In this document: positions 9,091 through 16,218 of the stretch, piece after piece
Position numbering within the stretch: the first letter of the stretch is position 1
Layout: every line of letters starts with the position of its first letter
NCBI GenBank assembly: GCA_019038695.1
Contig: JAHOYZ010000004.1
Span: 1 to 64,000 of the forward strand
DNA length: 64,000 bases
Source of the DNA: Candidatus Zixiibacteriota bacterium
Lineage (GTDB): Bacteria > Zixibacteria > MSB-5A5 > GN15 > FEB-12
Direction: 5' to 3'
The notes under the pieces: generated by a model
What the model saw: the letters and a program-made list of their open reading frames with translations, nothing else
What the model was told of the DNA's origin: nothing
Database searches by the model: none
Program-made: the position numbers and the translations under genes

Positions 9091-9893
9091 TCGAACTGCG
9101 TAACATCCACTTCTCCTACTCCGACCGGCCTATCCTCAAGAATGTGTCCTTCACTGTCGGCGATGATGAGGCGCTGGTCATCATGGGTCCCTCCGGTTCA
9201 GGCAAATCGACTATCCTGCGTCTGATCCTGGGGCTTGAATGTCCGCAGCAGGGAGAGCTACTCATTGACGGCGCGAACGTTTGCACTATGAGAGAGAAGG
9301 ACCGAAGGAAGCTCCGTAAGAAAATCGGTATGGTCTTTCAAGCCGGAGCTCTGTTCGACTCTTTGACGGTCGGAGAAAACGTCGGTTATTACCTGATCGA
9401 ACACTCGCAACTACGACATAGAGAGATATTCGAGAAGGTCATGGAAATGCTCGGCTTTGTGGGCTTGGATGCGGACGAAGTAATCGACAAACTGCCTGAG
9501 GAGCTTTCGGGCGGCATGCGAAGGCGGGTGGCGATCGGAAGAGCCTTGTTATCGACCGACCCGAAAATTATGCTCTATGACGAACCTACCACCGGTCTTG
9601 ATCCCCGTGCAACGGAGAAGATTCTCGACCTGATCGGGAAGCTGCATTCTGAAAAACCGATTGCCTCTATCATGGTTACCCATCAAATTGTAGATGCCCT
9701 GACTATGGCCGACCGGTTTGTGGTCATAGCCGACGGTGAACTGGCTTTTGACGGCAACCGAGAGCAATTGCACACCAGCACTAATCGCCGAGTGAAGGAA
9801 TTCCTTAAACCTTTCCTGACTTCCTTCGCTGACGTAGCGCGGCAGCATTTTGTAACTGGAGTAGATGTAAACGAAGGACCCTCCGGCCCGTAA
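9087..9893 (+). CDS. mlaF: MlaF-type ABC transporter ATPase
   Basis: Cytoplasmic ATPase that powers the MlaE permease. Walker A is GPSGSGKST (about residues 32-40), the signature is LSGGMRRRVAIGRAL, Walker B is IMLYDEPTTGLDP and the switch His is in MVTHQ. At 268 residues it is of normal length. It overlaps mlaE by four bases and is followed by the MCE-domain gene, the standard mlaE-mlaF-mlaD order. mlaB and mlaC are not seen here. Substrates of this class are phospholipids or related hydrophobic molecules moved between membranes. Confidence 0.93.
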   Translation: MIELRNIHFSYSDRPILKNVSFTVGDDEALVIMGPSGSGKSTILRLILGLECPQQGELLIDGANVCTMREKDRRKLRKKIGMVFQAGALFDSLTVGENVGYYLIEHSQLRHREIFEKVMEMLGFVGLDADEVIDKLPEELSGGMRRRVAIGRALLSTDPKIMLYDEPTTGLDPRATEKILDLIGKLHSEKPIASIMVTHQIVDALTMADRFVVIADGELAFDGNREQLHTSTNRRVKEFLKPFLTSFADVARQHFVTGVDVNEGPSGP

Positions 9894-9940
9894 GGGAGGT
9901 CCGACTCAGATATTCGAGGTAATGAAAGAGAATTGCCAAT

Positions 9941-10876
9941 ATGAAAAAGTCTACTGATATCAAATGGGGTAATCTCAAAGTAGGATTGATCCTTTCCTTT
10001 GCCGTAATCGTCATGTTCTGGGCTTCTCTCGGTGGCGGCGGGACATCGATCTGGGATGCTAAGGTCAAGTTCAAATGCTTTTTCAGCAGCGTCAACGGAC
10101 TCGTGCCGGGCGCTCCGGTCTGGATGGCCGGCGTTGAAGTCGGTAATGTCCGTAGCGTAAGATTCGTGAACCTCGACGCCAGGCGCAAAGTGGAGATTGT
10201 CTGCCGGATCAAAAGGGATGTCTGGCCGATGATGACCGAAGACACTAAAGTGCAACTGGGAACGATCGGTTTCCTGGGCGACAAGTACGTCGAGATCCTC
10301 CCCGGTACCAAGGGACTACCCATCCTGGAGGAATATGCTACGGTACCGGTGGTATCCGCGGCTGATATCGAAACTCTGTTCAAAACGGGCGAAGAGACTA
10401 TCGGAGATGCTCGTGCAGTTGTTAATGGACTCGATACACTTCTGAATCGGATGAATCGCGGCGACGGCACCTTAGGACAGCTGGCGACCAATGATGAATT
10501 GTACGTCAGTATGGCAGCCCTCCTTGAGCGTCTGACTTCTCTGACTGCTGATCTGCAAAAGAATCAGGAGCGGATCATGGTCTCAATAGAGAAAACAGCC
10601 AATTCGGTTGAGACACTGACCAACCAGGTCAACACCAGTCAGGGGACAGTCGGCAAGTTGATCAACGACCCAAAACTGTATGACAATCTCAATGCTGTGT
10701 CCTCGCGTCTCGACAGCATCGTCAATAAGATCAACACGGCAGAAGGATCGTTGGGATTGATGGTCAGTGATACGGGACTGTATGTCGAGATGACCAACTT
10801 GATGATCCGCGTAGGCAACCTCGTCACCGACATCGAAAAGAATCCCGGCAAGTACTTCAAGTTCTCAGTATTTTAG
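9941..10876 (+). CDS. mlaD: MlaD-type MCE-domain substrate-binding protein
   Basis: Periplasmic, membrane-anchored MCE protein. A single membrane helix lies at residues 14-32 (VGLILSFAVIVMFWASLGG), followed by the MCE beta-barrel domain (SVNGLVPGAPVWMAGVEVGNV, then LGTIGFLGDKYVEILPGT). The C-terminal half contains helical repeats with GTLGQLATNDELY, GTVGKLINDPKLYDNL and GSLGLMVSDTGLY, the tandem module common in long MlaD proteins. It sits 47 bases after mlaF in the same operon and would form the ring or shuttle that receives lipid from MlaEF. Confidence 0.9.
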   Translation: MKKSTDIKWGNLKVGLILSFAVIVMFWASLGGGGTSIWDAKVKFKCFFSSVNGLVPGAPVWMAGVEVGNVRSVRFVNLDARRKVEIVCRIKRDVWPMMTEDTKVQLGTIGFLGDKYVEILPGTKGLPILEEYATVPVVSAADIETLFKTGEETIGDARAVVNGLDTLLNRMNRGDGTLGQLATNDELYVSMAALLERLTSLTADLQKNQERIMVSIEKTANSVETLTNQVNTSQGTVGKLINDPKLYDNLNAVSSRLDSIVNKINTAEGSLGLMVSDTGLYVEMTNLMIRVGNLVTDIEKNPGKYFKFSVF

Positions 10877-11205
10877 ACGCCAGTCTTGTTCAAAATGGCT
10901 TTGTTTGGTAATACGCGTTTTGCGTTTTTGGTGTAACTCCCTGTCATTGGGTGCGTAAGACGGATTTTCTTATAGTTTCAACCGGTGAAAACGTAGTAAA
11001 ATTGGTGCACCTTCTGTAGTCTCCTTGTATTGAATCTGTGGTTGTCATTTGTGAACGTTTCATGCACAAGGGTTGAGGGCAAGAAACTGGGGTGATGTAG
11101 TAGGGATAGTGGCAGACATGGCCTGTATCCCGGGTGCCCGGCTCAAACTCGTTTGGCAGGCATCGCCTGTTGTCCGAAGCACACGATCTTAATGTGACCG
11201 CAGAC
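10877..11205. other. Convergent intergenic region with a short palindrome
   Basis: No gene is seen. A weak hairpin ACGC-GTTTT-GCGT followed by TTTT (10913-10929) may terminate mlaD. CAGGCATCGCCTG at 11157-11169 is a self-complementary 13-mer that recurs at 13065-13077 on the other side of the subtilase gene. Confidence 0.4.
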
Positions 11206-12879
11206 TCATTTCAAGAAGACCATCTTTCTGGAGAGCTTCGTACTACCGGCCTTTAGTTCATAGAGATATACACCAGAGGAAACACTGTTACTTCTTTCAT
11301 CATTACCATCCCACACTGCTACATTGTAACCAGTTCCCTTTCTTCCATCAACGATTGTCCTCACATGTTGACCCAGAATGTTATATATGGTCATTGTTAC
11401 ATGCGAATCTTCTGACAGATAGTATTCAATTGTCGTGGTACTGTTGAATGGATTTGGGTAGTTCTGCTCCAGCTTGTGAGTCGATGGGATGAGGTGTGCT
11501 CTCTCCAAGAACTCCATCGATTTCACAATGTTGAGGATTCCCCAGCCATAGTCGTTGTTGGGGTAAGGCGTTCCTCGTGGAGTTGCGCCGGCAAGCAAAG
11601 CTTCCTTAATCTCGCGGGCGGTCGTGTTCGGTGCAAACTGCCGGAGGATTGCTATGGCACCGGCCACATGCGGAGACGCAACGGATGTTCCCCCTGTGAT
11701 CATGTATCCACCGTCTACGATGGATGACCTGACATATGCACCTGGAGCACACAGATTCGGTTTGATCGATACCGAGTCGCATGAGGACGGTCCCCTCCCT
11801 GAAGAGATGTAGACCTCTGAGTTTCGATGATCAATGGAACCTACTGCGAAATTCGTGAGAGAATCGTCTGCTCGTGTTGCTGGACTTCCGACTGTCATAG
11901 GACCGGGTCCATAGTTTCCGGCAGAATTAACGACAACAATACCAAGGGCTTCAACCATGTCAATCTGATCCCACCATCGATCATAACAGCCGGTGTTTGT
12001 GAGCATACTAATATTGATGACGTCCGGCATGTCCGCTGTGGTGTTGGGGTCTTCATCGGGATCTGCGGCCCATTCCCAACCGGCGAAACCTCCGAATATC
12101 CACTGTGCACCTGGGGCGACTCCAATTGTGTCTCCCGTACTATCATCATGACCTATCATGATCCCGGCAAGAAGAGTACCATGTGACGTATGAGCCGTAG
12201 GAAAATCGCAATTCCTACAGGCTGCTCTGGGATTCCCATCATGACCTTTCCAATTGTCATACAGGGCTGGATGACTGCCATCGACTCCAGATGCATCAAA
12301 GACGCAAACGATTCGACCTTCTCCTGTGTATCCCAACGCCCATGCTGAGTCGGCACCTATATATGATACGTTTGGTTCCACACTCAACTGAGCTCCGCTC
12401 TTTCGTGATTGATCTTCGCGAATGAATTCCGGTACCATTTGATGATACTCAGGATATTGAAATACTCTCTGAACACCGGCCTCAGCGGATACTTCATTCA
12501 CCTGGGAAGCAGCCAAATCAACTGATATTGTATTCGTCAGCCAATGGCTTTGTACATTCGCCGCCAAGCCGGATTCCTCTAGAATCTGAAGATAGCTCAG
12601 AATGTCCCGCTGGGTATTTTCTGCTATCTGTCTTAGTTTTCTGAGACCATACAACCGCCGTTCATGGAGCGTTGAACAAAGACGGTCCATTTCCTCAATT
12701 AGCTCTGAGGCAACAACTCCTCCCGCAATAGCCAATTCAACATGCACAACTTCATCCGGAGAAAGTTGGCTTACAATTTCAGAGATTTCCGGATCTATTA
12801 TGTTTGACAAATCAGGAGCAGACTTTGCATTCGGTAGAATCATCCCAATGAGTAGCAGAAGGAGTGTAATGTTGCGCAT
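11206..12879 (-). CDS. Secreted subtilisin-like serine protease with T9SS sorting domain
   Basis: An S8-family protease of 557 residues. After a signal peptide comes a propeptide-like domain (about residues 25-145) and the catalytic domain with Asp195 (VFDASGVDGSHP), His233 (HTSHGTLLAG), the oxyanion Asn in NSAGN and Ser399 (GGTSVASPHVAGA). The DASGVDG motif replaces the more usual DTGI/VD. The C-terminal 85 residues form a type IX secretion sorting domain (LEQNYPNPFNSTTTIEYYL, then SGVYLYELKAGSTKLSRKMVFLK). The frame extends to GTG 12894, but ATG 12879 gives a cleaner signal peptide (MRNITLLLLLIGMILPNAKS). No clear ribosome binding site decides between them. Confidence 0.87.
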   Translation of the reverse strand: MRNITLLLLLIGMILPNAKSAPDLSNIIDPEISEIVSQLSPDEVVHVELAIAGGVVASELIEEMDRLCSTLHERRLYGLRKLRQIAENTQRDILSYLQILEESGLAANVQSHWLTNTISVDLAASQVNEVSAEAGVQRVFQYPEYHQMVPEFIREDQSRKSGAQLSVEPNVSYIGADSAWALGYTGEGRIVCVFDASGVDGSHPALYDNWKGHDGNPRAACRNCDFPTAHTSHGTLLAGIMIGHDDSTGDTIGVAPGAQWIFGGFAGWEWAADPDEDPNTTADMPDVINISMLTNTGCYDRWWDQIDMVEALGIVVVNSAGNYGPGPMTVGSPATRADDSLTNFAVGSIDHRNSEVYISSGRGPSSCDSVSIKPNLCAPGAYVRSSIVDGGYMITGGTSVASPHVAGAIAILRQFAPNTTAREIKEALLAGATPRGTPYPNNDYGWGILNIVKSMEFLERAHLIPSTHKLEQNYPNPFNSTTTIEYYLSEDSHVTMTIYNILGQHVRTIVDGRKGTGYNVAVWDGNDERSNSVSSGVYLYELKAGSTKLSRKMVFLK

Positions 12880-12986
12880 ATCGAAAGAAAACACGATTTT
12901 CAGCCGGAGTCAAGTGCAAGTCGATGTCGGATTTCTCAAATCATGCCCAAACGAGTTTGAGCATGGCACCCGAGGAGAAGACTGGA

Positions 12987-13005
12987 TGCCGGATCAAGTC
13001 CGGCA
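12987..13005. repeat. Short extragenic palindrome
   Basis: TGCCGGA and TCCGGCA flank TCAAG. This GGATCAAGTCC-type palindrome is common as a dispersed extragenic repeat in many bacterial genomes. Only one copy is present in this window, so its repeat status here is inferred. Confidence 0.35.
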
Positions 13006-13028
13006 TAACAGATTTATGGCTGACATCC

Positions 13029-13077
13029 AAAAAAAACAGGCGATGCCTGCTTCGACTCCGCTCACAGGCATCGCCTG
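13029..13077 (-). terminator. Rho-independent terminator of the exonuclease-WYL gene
   Basis: On the minus strand a perfect 13-bp stem (arms at 13065-13077 and 13037-13049, sequence CAGGCGATGCCTG and complement) with a 15-base loop is followed by eight T residues (A-run at 13029-13036 on the plus strand). Confidence 0.9.
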
Positions 13078-13097
13078 GTAGCATGACGGAACAATTG

Positions 13098-13943
13098 CTA
13101 CTCGATGACTTTGAATTCCCCAATGCGGTCGAGGCGGAACGTTCGCTCGCCGCGGGCACGTTCGCAATAGGCATTAATATAGTATATCTCGCCCAATTGG
13201 TAGAAATGCTCCGGTCGGATCACCCGTGTCGTGGGCTGGTTGGAAGGAGTCTGGTACACAATATGCACTCGCAGTTTTTCATCTCTGGCCCGATTCAACT
13301 CGGAGTGTTCCTGGGGTAAATCAGCCTGTTGCGCCCGCCAATCATCCATAGCATAGGTCGAAGCCATATGTGAGAAGTCAGACTTTTTCTTGATGTTGCC
13401 AAACTTCGGCGCAATCAATTCAAACAGTTTTTGAACCAGTACCGCATCTCCCAGCGCCCGGTGATCCTGAGTTTCGGCTATGGAATAATGACGTGCCAAT
13501 CCCAACAATGAGTACGAAGACAACCCCGGAACATACCTTTGAAAAAGATCGACGGTATCGAGAATTGTATTTTCACCGAAATCCAGTTCCGCCCGTTCAA
13601 GTTCACACCCAACAAACGAAATATCAAACGGCGCATTGTGGGCAATCAATATAGAATCCGGACTGCAAAATGACATGAAATCTGCTATCACTCCGGCCGC
13701 CTCAGGAGCATCCACTAACATATCATCGGTAATGCCATGAACTCGAATTGACTCTGGCGGAATTGATCTCTTGGGATTTACCAGTGACTCGAAAACCTCT
13801 GTCTCGGACTGTCCGCACCGGAACTTCACCGCCCCAATCTCGATTACCCTATTGGCTGGAGCCCAAAGTCCTGTGGTCTCGGTGTCAAACGCTACAAACG
13901 TCTGCTCTCTGAGGTACGCGCTGATTTCAATCTCTGGTTGCAT
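13098..13943 (-). CDS. DEDDh 3'-5' exonuclease (PolC/DnaQ-like) fused to a WYL domain
   Basis: Residues 15-175 are a DnaQ-type exonuclease: FVAFDTETTGL (motif I), HNAPFDISFV (motif II) and QDHRALGDA (motif III), giving all four acidic residues and the His. The last 70 residues (LRVHIVYQTPSNQPTTRVIRPEHFYQLGEIYYINAYC, broken by usual WYL spacing, then RTFRLDRIGEF) match a WYL ligand-sensing domain. Exonuclease-WYL fusions exist in other bacteria but are not characterised to my knowledge. WYL domains bind nucleic acids or nucleotides, so regulation of nuclease activity is an inference. The frame opens at TTG 14009; ATG 13943 is chosen because it directly precedes the domain, although its ribosome binding site is weak. 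Confidence 0.8.
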   Translation of the reverse strand: MQPEIEISAYLREQTFVAFDTETTGLWAPANRVIEIGAVKFRCGQSETEVFESLVNPKRSIPPESIRVHGITDDMLVDAPEAAGVIADFMSFCSPDSILIAHNAPFDISFVGCELERAELDFGENTILDTVDLFQRYVPGLSSYSLLGLARHYSIAETQDHRALGDAVLVQKLFELIAPKFGNIKKKSDFSHMASTYAMDDWRAQQADLPQEHSELNRARDEKLRVHIVYQTPSNQPTTRVIRPEHFYQLGEIYYINAYCERARGERTFRLDRIGEFKVIE

Positions 13944-14017
13944 CCCGGCTAATATGTCCGTTTCAAATTCGATTGACAACTGCTTTTGGCTTTCTATCTT
14001 GAGAAACAAGGAATAAT

Positions 14018-14185
14018 GAATGTTATTGATCTATCCAAATGCACCAGACCTGTCGCGGAATCCTGCCCCTCGGACAAAGATTATGACGCGATACCAGCCG
14101 ACTTCTGCTTCCGGCCTTCAGGATACATAGGCGACAGAGACGTTTTCCTGCCTCTTATAATAGCAGCCGACAATGCATTGATCTA
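14018..14185 (+). CDS. Possible small protein upstream of hutH
   Basis: A 55-56 codon frame beginning ATGAATGTTATTGATC, with AAGGA directly upstream and a stop 17 bases before hutH. The predicted product (MNVIDLSKCTRPVAESCPSD onward, ending IIAADNALI) has two cysteines and no recognised domain. It could be translated as a leader cistron of hutH or be a chance frame. Evidence is limited to the ribosome binding site and position. Confidence 0.3.
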
Positions 14186-14201
14186 AAGGAGTAGTGACAT
14201 A

Positions 14202-15725
14202 ATGGCCTTAATACTGAACGGTTCCGGCCTGACCATCGACAAACTGGTCAAAGTAGCCCGACACTATGAACCGGTGGAACTATCTGCCGACGCTCTGGCC
14301 CGGATTGAAAAATGCCGGACTATGCTCGAAAAGAAAATCGAAGCCCATGAAATCATGTACGGCGTCAATACCGGTATCGGTGAGTTCTCCGAGGTCGTAC
14401 TGGATGATAACCAGATAGAGGATTTCCAGAAATACCTCATCTATAACCATTCAGCCGGAATTGGCGATCCAGCCCCGATAGAGTATGTGCGCGGGGCAAT
14501 GACGGGCCGAATCAATGTTCACGCTCACGGCAACTCCGGCGTCCGTCCCGAGATAACCCAGACGCTGGTCGCAATGCTCAACAAAGGTGTGACACCTTTC
14601 GTTTGTCAGAAGGGTTCTGTCGGAGCTTGTGGTGATCTTGCCCCTATGGCGCAGATAGCCCTGTTGATGATGGGCGAAGGCAAAGCCTACTATGAAGGTG
14701 AGTTGCTTGACGGCAAGACGGCTATGGAGAAAGCCGGAATTCCAATTCCGGGTTTACAGGCTCGTGATGGTCTGGCTGTCATTAATGGCTCGAATCTCCT
14801 CACCGCCATGAGCGCTATCTTCCTCCACGATGCAGCCCGATGGCTCAAACAGGCCGAGATCGGTTGCGCTATGTCGCTTGAAGCACTCAAAGCCAACATG
14901 AAGCCATACAGTGCCAGACTGCATGAGGTGCGTGGTTTCAAGGGAGCTGTTCGGAGCGCAGAGGCAATCCGAAAACTCGTGGCCGGTGGAGATCTGGCTG
15001 AGGGAAAAGTCAAATGCAAGGTCCAGGATGCCTACTCGATGCGCTCTACACCTCAAGTTATTGGTGCGGCTCACGATGCCCTCGCGTATGCGCGTTCACA
15101 GGTTGAGATCGAACTCAACGGTGTCGGCGACAACCCGATCTTCTTCCCCGACGAAGGTATACAAATATCAGGAGCGAACTTCCAGGGAACGCCGGTTGCG
15201 CTGCCGATGGACATGGCCGGTATCGCCATCACTATGGTAAGCATCATTTCTGAGCGAAGGATGAACCGACTCAACAACCCGGCGCTCAGCGTTGGCCTGC
15301 CCCCTTTCCTGACCAAAGGGGCCGGCATGTTCTCCGGTCTCATGCTCAGCCAATACACCGCCGATAGCCTTATCGTCGAACAGCGAATCCTGTCGGCACC
15401 GGCTTCAGTGCAATCAATACCGGCCGCAGCCGACCAGGAGGATTTCGTCTCGATGGGCATGAATACCGCCCTGAAGAACTTCCAAATTCTTGATAACGCT
15501 TGTGGAATTCTCGGTATTGAAATAATGGCTGCCGCTCAGGCCCTCGATTTCCGTGATTATGGCTTCGGAAAGGGTGTTACCAAAGCATACGAAGTAGTGC
15601 GCCGTCACGTCGATTTCCTCGATATTGACCGACCTCTCTACCCTGATCATACGAAGATGCAACAGGTCATTCGCTCCGGCGAAATCCTGATAGAAGTAGA
15701 GAAAGAAATCGGCTCGCTGGAGTAA
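14202..15725 (+). CDS. hutH: Histidine ammonia-lyase family enzyme with Ala-Cys-Gly MIO triad
   Basis: A 507-residue member of the MIO-dependent aromatic amino acid lyase family. Residue numbering matches bacterial histidase: catalytic Tyr53 in YGVNTGIG, His83 in YNHSAGIG, the MIO region GSVGACGDLAPMAQ at 139-152, and NPALSVGLPPFL, QEDFVSMGMN further on. The MIO cofactor normally forms from Ala-Ser-Gly; here codon 143 is TGT (Cys). The Asn82-His83 pair resembles the Ser-His of histidases rather than the His-Leu of tyrosine lyases or the Phe-Leu of phenylalanine lyases. A related aminomutase cannot be excluded. An AAAGGAG site precedes ATG 14202. No other hut gene is adjacent. Confidence 0.8.
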   Translation: MALILNGSGLTIDKLVKVARHYEPVELSADALARIEKCRTMLEKKIEAHEIMYGVNTGIGEFSEVVLDDNQIEDFQKYLIYNHSAGIGDPAPIEYVRGAMTGRINVHAHGNSGVRPEITQTLVAMLNKGVTPFVCQKGSVGACGDLAPMAQIALLMMGEGKAYYEGELLDGKTAMEKAGIPIPGLQARDGLAVINGSNLLTAMSAIFLHDAARWLKQAEIGCAMSLEALKANMKPYSARLHEVRGFKGAVRSAEAIRKLVAGGDLAEGKVKCKVQDAYSMRSTPQVIGAAHDALAYARSQVEIELNGVGDNPIFFPDEGIQISGANFQGTPVALPMDMAGIAITMVSIISERRMNRLNNPALSVGLPPFLTKGAGMFSGLMLSQYTADSLIVEQRILSAPASVQSIPAAADQEDFVSMGMNTALKNFQILDNACGILGIEIMAAAQALDFRDYGFGKGVTKAYEVVRRHVDFLDIDRPLYPDHTKMQQVIRSGEILIEVEKEIGSLE

Positions 15726-15786
15726 GGGTCAACAACGGGAACTTCCCGATATCTGCCGGGTGTAAGATTGAAGTTTGTAGGTTACT

Positions 15787-15818
15787 GCTCAAGTGGCAAG
15801 TTTTGCCTTGACTTGAGC
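15787..15818. promoter_or_regulatory. Hairpin and promoter-like element before rplU
   Basis: GCTCAAGT (15787-15794) and ACTTGAGC (15811-15818) form a perfect 8-bp stem with inner GGCA/TGCC pairing. The right side overlaps TTTTGCCTTGACTTGAG (15801-15817), identical to the mlaE promoter region, with TTGACT as possible -35 and a weak AT-rich -10 near 15830. It may end hutH transcription, start rplU transcription, or both. Confidence 0.4.
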
Positions 15819-15891
15819 GAAGGAAACGTTAATTTATTGGGCTTAACCCGAGATGGGATAATAGCTTCTAACGTCCTTTTGGAGGAATGAA

Positions 15892-16212
15892 ATGTACGCC
15901 GTTTTTGAAGTTTCCGGAGTCCAGTTTACAGCTCAGGAAGGTGATGTCCTGAAAGTTCCCTTACAGAAAGCTGACCCGGGAAGTAAATTTAACATTGAGC
16001 AAGTCCTGCTTGTCAAAAATCAGGATAGTACTCTTATTGGTACTCCGACCGTAGCCGATGCAAAAATCGAAGCCGAAATCATGAGTGAAGGCAAGTCTGA
16101 CAAAGTGCTTATTTATAAGTATAAACGTCGCACGAAGTACCGTCGTACCCAGGGTCATCGCCAAAAATACACGGAAATCAAGATCAACAAGATCGTATCA
16201 CCTGGCAATTAG
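15892..16212 (+). CDS. rplU: 50S ribosomal protein L21
   Basis: A 106-residue protein of normal L21 length. MYAVFEVSGVQF at the start and KVLIYKYKRRTKYRRTQGHRQ near the end are diagnostic. It binds 23S rRNA on the large subunit. GGAGGA lies five bases before ATG. The usual partner rpmA (L27) does not follow; bamA starts six bases downstream instead, suggesting co-transcription with the outer-membrane biogenesis genes. Confidence 0.95.
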   Translation: MYAVFEVSGVQFTAQEGDVLKVPLQKADPGSKFNIEQVLLVKNQDSTLIGTPTVADAKIEAEIMSEGKSDKVLIYKYKRRTKYRRTQGHRQKYTEIKINKIVSPGN

Positions 16213-16218
16213 GATATA

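Noticed and set aside
11049-11066. TTGTGA-ACGTTT-CATGCA as another regulatory palindrome
   Set aside because: The second half does not match and the site lies between two convergent genes, where no promoter is needed. It shows how often a single TTGTGA half occurs by chance.
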